DNA from: a bacterium
Lineage (GTDB): Bacteria; SZUA-79; Acidulodesulfobacterales; Acidulodesulfobacteraceae
Assembly (NCBI GenBank): GCA_021781285.1
Contig: JAJXXD010000073.1
Coordinates: forward strand, 1-7,887
Direction: 5' to 3'
Length of the DNA: 7,887 nucleotides
Part shown: positions 5,261 to 7,887 of the stretch, in pieces
How the letters are laid out: each line of letters opens with the position of its first letter
How positions within the stretch are numbered: position 1 is the stretch's first letter
Notes under the pieces: generated by a model
The model's input: the letters and a program-made list of their open reading frames with translations, nothing else
Databases searched by the model: none
What the model was told of the DNA's origin: nothing
Made by a program: the position numbers and the translations under genes

Positions 5261-6499
5261 TTAGATAAAATCTTTAAATGAATTTAAAAAAGCTTTAAAT
5301 AAAGATGAGCCGGAATCAAAAAATAAACCGCTGTTTTGAGCTAACGTTTCGGAATAATAATCGGCACCGTATTTCCCGTCCGTATTTTTGATCCGCGTCG
5401 AAAAACTGCAGAAAGGAACAGGTTCCGGAGTATGTTTTTTCAATTTAACCTGATTGTAGTGGTCGGGCAGGATCATTATAGTGTATTCGCCGAATTTCTT
5501 AAGCCCTTCAAGCGCTCCGCCGACTATAAAATTGTCGAAATCTTCTATGGCTTTGAGTTTTTTATCTATGCTTCCTTCATGGGAGGCCTCGTCGGCAGCC
5601 TCGACGTGAATATAAACAAAATCGCCGTTATTTAATGATTCCATTCCGTATCCGACTTTGCCTTTATAGTTGGTATCTAAATATCCCGTCGCCCCCGGAA
5701 CGTTTATGACTTTAAGTCCGGCATATTTTCCTATTCCTTTAACTAAATCTACCGCCGAAATAACAGAACCGCTTAGACCGTAGGCTTCTTTAATAGTCGG
5801 CATGGAAGGCTTGTATCCCTGTCCCCACAGCCATATCGAATTTGCCGGAAGCTTTCCTGCGGCGACCCTTTTTTTATTTACATCGTGATTTTCCAATATT
5901 TTTTCAGCCTTACGCATTATTTCAAGTATTTCCGGACTTGAAGCCGCTCCGTGAGGAAGATATTCGTCTATTTGCAAATCCGGTATATCGTGCGGCGCAA
6001 CGGTTTGAAGGCCGTTTATATCGATGCCTTCGGCAACCAAAAGATGCCTGTAGCTCACGCCCGGGTAAAAATGAAACTTTTTGCTGCCGAGTTCTTTTTG
6101 AAATGTTTCTATTATGCTTTTTGCTTCTTCGGTAGTAATATGTCCGCCGGAATAGTCATTCATATATCTTTTTCCGTCTTTTTCCAGTATATTAACGAGA
6201 TTAAGCCTGAACGCGACATCGTCTTTTCCGAGTTCGACGCCCATACTTGCCGCCTCTAAGGGCGATCTGCCGGTATAATAATTTAAAGGATCGTATCCAA
6301 GTATAGACATAGAGCCTATATCGCTGCCCGGAAGACATCCGTCGGGAATGGTCTTCATCAAACCGATAACTCCTCTTGCCGCTACGGAATCCATATTAGG
6401 CGTTTTCGCATATTCTAAAGGCGTCTTCCCGCCGAGTTCCGACAGAGGCAAATCCGCCATACCGTCGGGACACAAAATAACGTATTTATGTCTGTTCAT
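5261..6499 (-). CDS. apgM: Phosphoglycerate mutase-like alkaline phosphatase superfamily protein (archaeal iPGM/ApgM type); candidate homoserine kinase
   Basis: A 412-residue cytoplasmic metalloenzyme of the cofactor-independent phosphoglycerate mutase family, archaeal (ApgM) type. The two-metal site is complete: Asp12 (CPDGMAD), nucleophile Ser59 (LPGSDIG), Asp303 and His307 (EAADEASHEG), Asp346-His347 (LPDHYNQ) and His356 (KKHTPEP). The segment GYDPLNYYTGRSPLEAASMG (68-87) and VAFRLNLV are characteristic of the family. Two jobs are plausible. One is 3-/2-phosphoglycerate interconversion in gluconeogenesis. The other is homoserine phosphorylation, since a bacterial subfamily of these proteins that clusters with threonine genes has been annotated as a proposed homoserine kinase; here it follows hom and thrC and no thrB is visible. 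The first possible ATG is used because an in-frame TAA directly precedes it. The ribosome binding site is unusually far away. It is separated from thrC by 176 bases containing a palindromic repeat. Confidence 0.88.
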   Translation of the reverse strand: MNRHKYVILCPDGMADLPLSELGGKTPLEYAKTPNMDSVAARGVIGLMKTIPDGCLPGSDIGSMSILGYDPLNYYTGRSPLEAASMGVELGKDDVAFRLNLVNILEKDGKRYMNDYSGGHITTEEAKSIIETFQKELGSKKFHFYPGVSYRHLLVAEGIDINGLQTVAPHDIPDLQIDEYLPHGAASSPEILEIMRKAEKILENHDVNKKRVAAGKLPANSIWLWGQGYKPSMPTIKEAYGLSGSVISAVDLVKGIGKYAGLKVINVPGATGYLDTNYKGKVGYGMESLNNGDFVYIHVEAADEASHEGSIDKKLKAIEDFDNFIVGGALEGLKKFGEYTIMILPDHYNQVKLKKHTPEPVPFCSFSTRIKNTDGKYGADYYSETLAQNSGLFFDSGSSLFKAFLNSFKDFI

Positions 6500-6513
6500 T
6501 TAATTAAATTAAT

Positions 6514-6519
6514 CCTCCT
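6514..6519 (-). promoter_or_regulatory. Ribosome binding site of apgM with unusually long spacing
   Basis: AGGAGG on the minus strand lies 14 bases before the ATG at 6497-6499, against the usual 5-9. The intervening sequence is entirely A and T and has an in-frame TAA immediately before the ATG, so no closer start in this frame is possible. Confidence 0.6.
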
Positions 6520-6598
6520 GATTCTATTTTTTGCAAAATTATGTGCTTCATAAAACAATAATTAACTTTTGTTATATAGCAACTGCATTGATTGCAGA

Positions 6599-6667
6599 AG
6601 ATTGCTTCGTCGCTGTAGCTCCTCGCAATGACATCATATGGTCATTGCGAGCGTAGCGAAGCAATCT
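6599..6667. repeat. Palindromic dispersed repeat (GTCATTGCGAGCG.. / AGATTGCTTCG.. type)
   Basis: Imperfect inverted repeat of 69 bases. Outer arms AGATTGCTTCG (6599-6609) and CGAAGCAATCT (6657-6667) pair over 11 bp, and inner arms TCGCAATGAC (6623-6632) and GTCATTGCGA (6641-6650) over 10 bp, around the 8-base loop ATCATATG. Between them, 13 bases on one side face 6 on the other. The core is a repeat seen in many unrelated bacterial genomes, whose accidental translations include VIASVAKQS. It starts 8 bases after the thrC stop. No U-run follows on the transcript, so it is not a standard terminator, though it could stabilise the hom-thrC message or lower apgM expression. Confidence 0.85.
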
Positions 6668-6675
6668 CGTCTTTA

Positions 6676-7743
6676 CTACTTCAATCCCATTACTTTAAGT
6701 ACGGAATTTTTGTCGCATGGAACAACGACGGGTTCTTTTGAAACTTTTATCGCATTCCCGGGATCTTTAAGCCCGTGTCCAGTAAGGGTCAGTACGCAAA
6801 CGGAGCCTTTTTTAAAAAATCCGCGTCCGTTTAATTTTATTAATCCGGCGAAACTTATAGCGGAAGCAGGTTCGCAGAATACGCCTTCGTTTGCGGCAAG
6901 AAGGGCATACGCCTTTAATATATCTTCATCGCTTATAGCTTCAATTAATCCGCCGGACTCGTCTCTTGCCGCAACAGCTTTCTGCCAGCTTGCGGGATTG
7001 CCTATTCTTATCGCGGTTGCAACCGTGTGCGGTTCTTTGACTATATGGTTTAAAACTATAGGAGCGGCGCCTTCCGCCTGAAAACCGAGCATTTTTGGAA
7101 GGCTTTTTATTTTACCTGCGGCGTAATATTCTTTATAGCCTTTCCAGTAAGCCGTGATATTTCCGGCATTTCCTACCGGAAGGATATGATAATCCGGCGC
7201 GGAGCCGAGTTCGTCGGCTATCTCGAAGCTCGCCGTCTTCTGCCCTTCTAATCTGAACGGATTTACCGAATTAACTAATGTAACGTCGTATTCCTCGGCA
7301 ATTTCGCGGGTAATTACAAGCGCCTCGTCAAAGTTTCCCTGTATCTGCATTACGACGGCGCCGTGCACTAAAGCCTGCGAGAGCTTACCCGCCGCTATTT
7401 TGCCTTCGGGAATCAAAACGAAAGATTTTATTCCGGCTCTTGCCGCATAAGCCGAGGCGGATGCGGAAGTATTTCCGGTAGAAGCGCATATTACGGCTTT
7501 TGAACCGTCTGATACGGCTTTAGATACCGCCATGGTCATGCCTCTATCCTTAAAGGAACCGGTCGGATTCAAGCCTTCGTATTTGAAATATATTTCTATA
7601 TCAGGGTTTATAATCTTCCCTAAATTGCGCGCTTTTATCAAAGGGGTATTCCCTTCGAGTATGGTAATTATATGCCTGTCGTCTATTTCCGGCAAAAAAT
7701 CTCGATACCTTTTGATTACGCCTTCATATTTGTTAAGTACCAA
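6676..7743 (-). CDS. thrC: Threonine synthase
   Basis: PLP-dependent conversion of O-phosphohomoserine to threonine and phosphate, the last step of threonine synthesis. The 355 residues show the fold-type II PLP pattern. EGNTPL lies at 30-35 and the Schiff-base lysine Lys65 in TGSFKDRGM. STGNTSAS follows at 88-95. The phosphate-binding loop is LPVGNAGN (188-195), and TLTGHGLKD (319-327) lies near the C-terminus. The length fits the short bacterial threonine synthase class (about 350) rather than the E. coli or yeast type (430-510). The start is TTG at 7741-7743, because AGGAGG sits 5 bases upstream and no ATG is available before the conserved region. hom ends 46 bases upstream, so the two are almost certainly cotranscribed. 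The related threonine dehydratase fold is the alternative, disfavoured by the family motifs and the hom neighbour. Confidence 0.95.
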   Translation of the reverse strand: MVLNKYEGVIKRYRDFLPEIDDRHIITILEGNTPLIKARNLGKIINPDIEIYFKYEGLNPTGSFKDRGMTMAVSKAVSDGSKAVICASTGNTSASASAYAARAGIKSFVLIPEGKIAAGKLSQALVHGAVVMQIQGNFDEALVITREIAEEYDVTLVNSVNPFRLEGQKTASFEIADELGSAPDYHILPVGNAGNITAYWKGYKEYYAAGKIKSLPKMLGFQAEGAAPIVLNHIVKEPHTVATAIRIGNPASWQKAVAARDESGGLIEAISDEDILKAYALLAANEGVFCEPASAISFAGLIKLNGRGFFKKGSVCVLTLTGHGLKDPGNAIKVSKEPVVVPCDKNSVLKVMGLK

Positions 7744-7748
7744 ACTAC

Positions 7749-7754
7749 CCTCCT
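7749..7754 (-). promoter_or_regulatory. Ribosome binding site that sets the TTG start of thrC
   Basis: AAAAGGAGGG on the minus strand contains AGGAGG 5 bases before TTG 7741-7743. No ATG or GTG in the same frame is as well placed. Confidence 0.7.
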
Positions 7755-7789
7755 TTTAAGTCTGTCTCCCGTCTTATTTAATTTATCTT

Positions 7790-7887
7790 TTAACTAATAT
7801 TATCCTCTATTCTTAGAACCATAGTTTTTGCCGAAATAACGTCTAATTTGTCGCATAATGCTATGCTTTTAAACAGTTCTTCTTCGT
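7790..7887 (-). CDS. hom: Homoserine dehydrogenase, C-terminal end only (ACT domain tail)
   Basis: An open frame enters from the right window edge and ends in TAA at 7790-7792, giving 31 residues. The tail DKLDVISAKTMVLRIED resembles the last strand-helix-strand of the ACT regulatory domain at the C-terminus of many bacterial homoserine dehydrogenases (the usual pattern is DVV..KTV.IRIED). That domain typically confers threonine feedback inhibition. The enzyme reduces aspartate semialdehyde to homoserine, the branch-point step feeding threonine and methionine. The call rests on this short tail and on thrC starting 46 bases downstream. The catalytic domain lies outside the window, and another ACT-domain protein such as aspartate kinase is possible. 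Confidence 0.7.
   Translation of the reverse strand, partial: EEELFKSIALCDKLDVISAKTMVLRIEDNIS

Noticed and set aside
5842..6259. Two overlapping plus-strand frames of 97 and 102 codons opposite apgM
   Set aside because: They are antisense to a conserved enzyme with a complete active site, and neither shows a recognisable domain.
6520..6598. Possible promoter before apgM (TTGCTA, 16 bases, TATTGT on the minus strand)
   Set aside because: Both boxes match consensus at only four of six positions in very AT-rich sequence, so it cannot be told from chance.
6638..7081. Plus-strand open frame of 147 codons beginning MVIASVAKQS
   Set aside because: It is antisense to thrC. Its first codons are simply the accidental translation of the palindromic repeat.

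Overview
This is a bacterial chromosomal segment of moderate GC content in which every supported gene lies on the minus strand, so the genes are read here from high to low coordinates. In that order they are hom (only its last 31 codons), thrC, an archaeal-type phosphoglycerate mutase-like gene (apgM family), icd, citryl-CoA synthetase large and small subunits (ccsA, ccsB), citryl-CoA lyase (ccl) and glpX (its first 180 codons). All long plus-strand frames are antisense shadows. No gene-free stretch exceeds about 180 bases, and no tRNA, rRNA, CRISPR array or insertion sequence was seen.

The central block (622-5146) looks like the citrate branch of a reductive TCA cycle. Icd would reductively carboxylate 2-oxoglutarate to isocitrate. 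Citrate would then be split in two steps: CcsA/CcsB make citryl-CoA, and Ccl cleaves it to acetyl-CoA and oxaloacetate. This two-enzyme route replaces one-piece ATP-citrate lyase and is known from Hydrogenobacter-type Aquificota and Leptospirillum-type Nitrospirota. GlpX (fructose-1,6-bisphosphatase) immediately downstream suits gluconeogenesis from the fixed carbon. A well-formed sigma-70 type promoter before icd suggests icd-ccsA-ccsB-ccl-glpX is one transcription unit.

The right-hand block (6499-7887) is threonine biosynthesis: homoserine dehydrogenase, threonine synthase and, where a homoserine kinase would be expected, a member of the phosphoglycerate mutase-like family that has been proposed to supply that activity. 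A copy of a widespread palindromic repeat (GTCATTGCGAGCG.. type) sits between thrC and apgM.

Three intergenic gaps in the carbon block hold perfect 11-13 bp hairpins, two of which can compete for pairing with a ribosome binding site. The organism is most likely an autotrophic or facultatively autotrophic bacterium using the reductive TCA cycle. The phylum cannot be fixed from this window: Nitrospirota, Aquificota or a deltaproteobacterial-type lineage are all possible.
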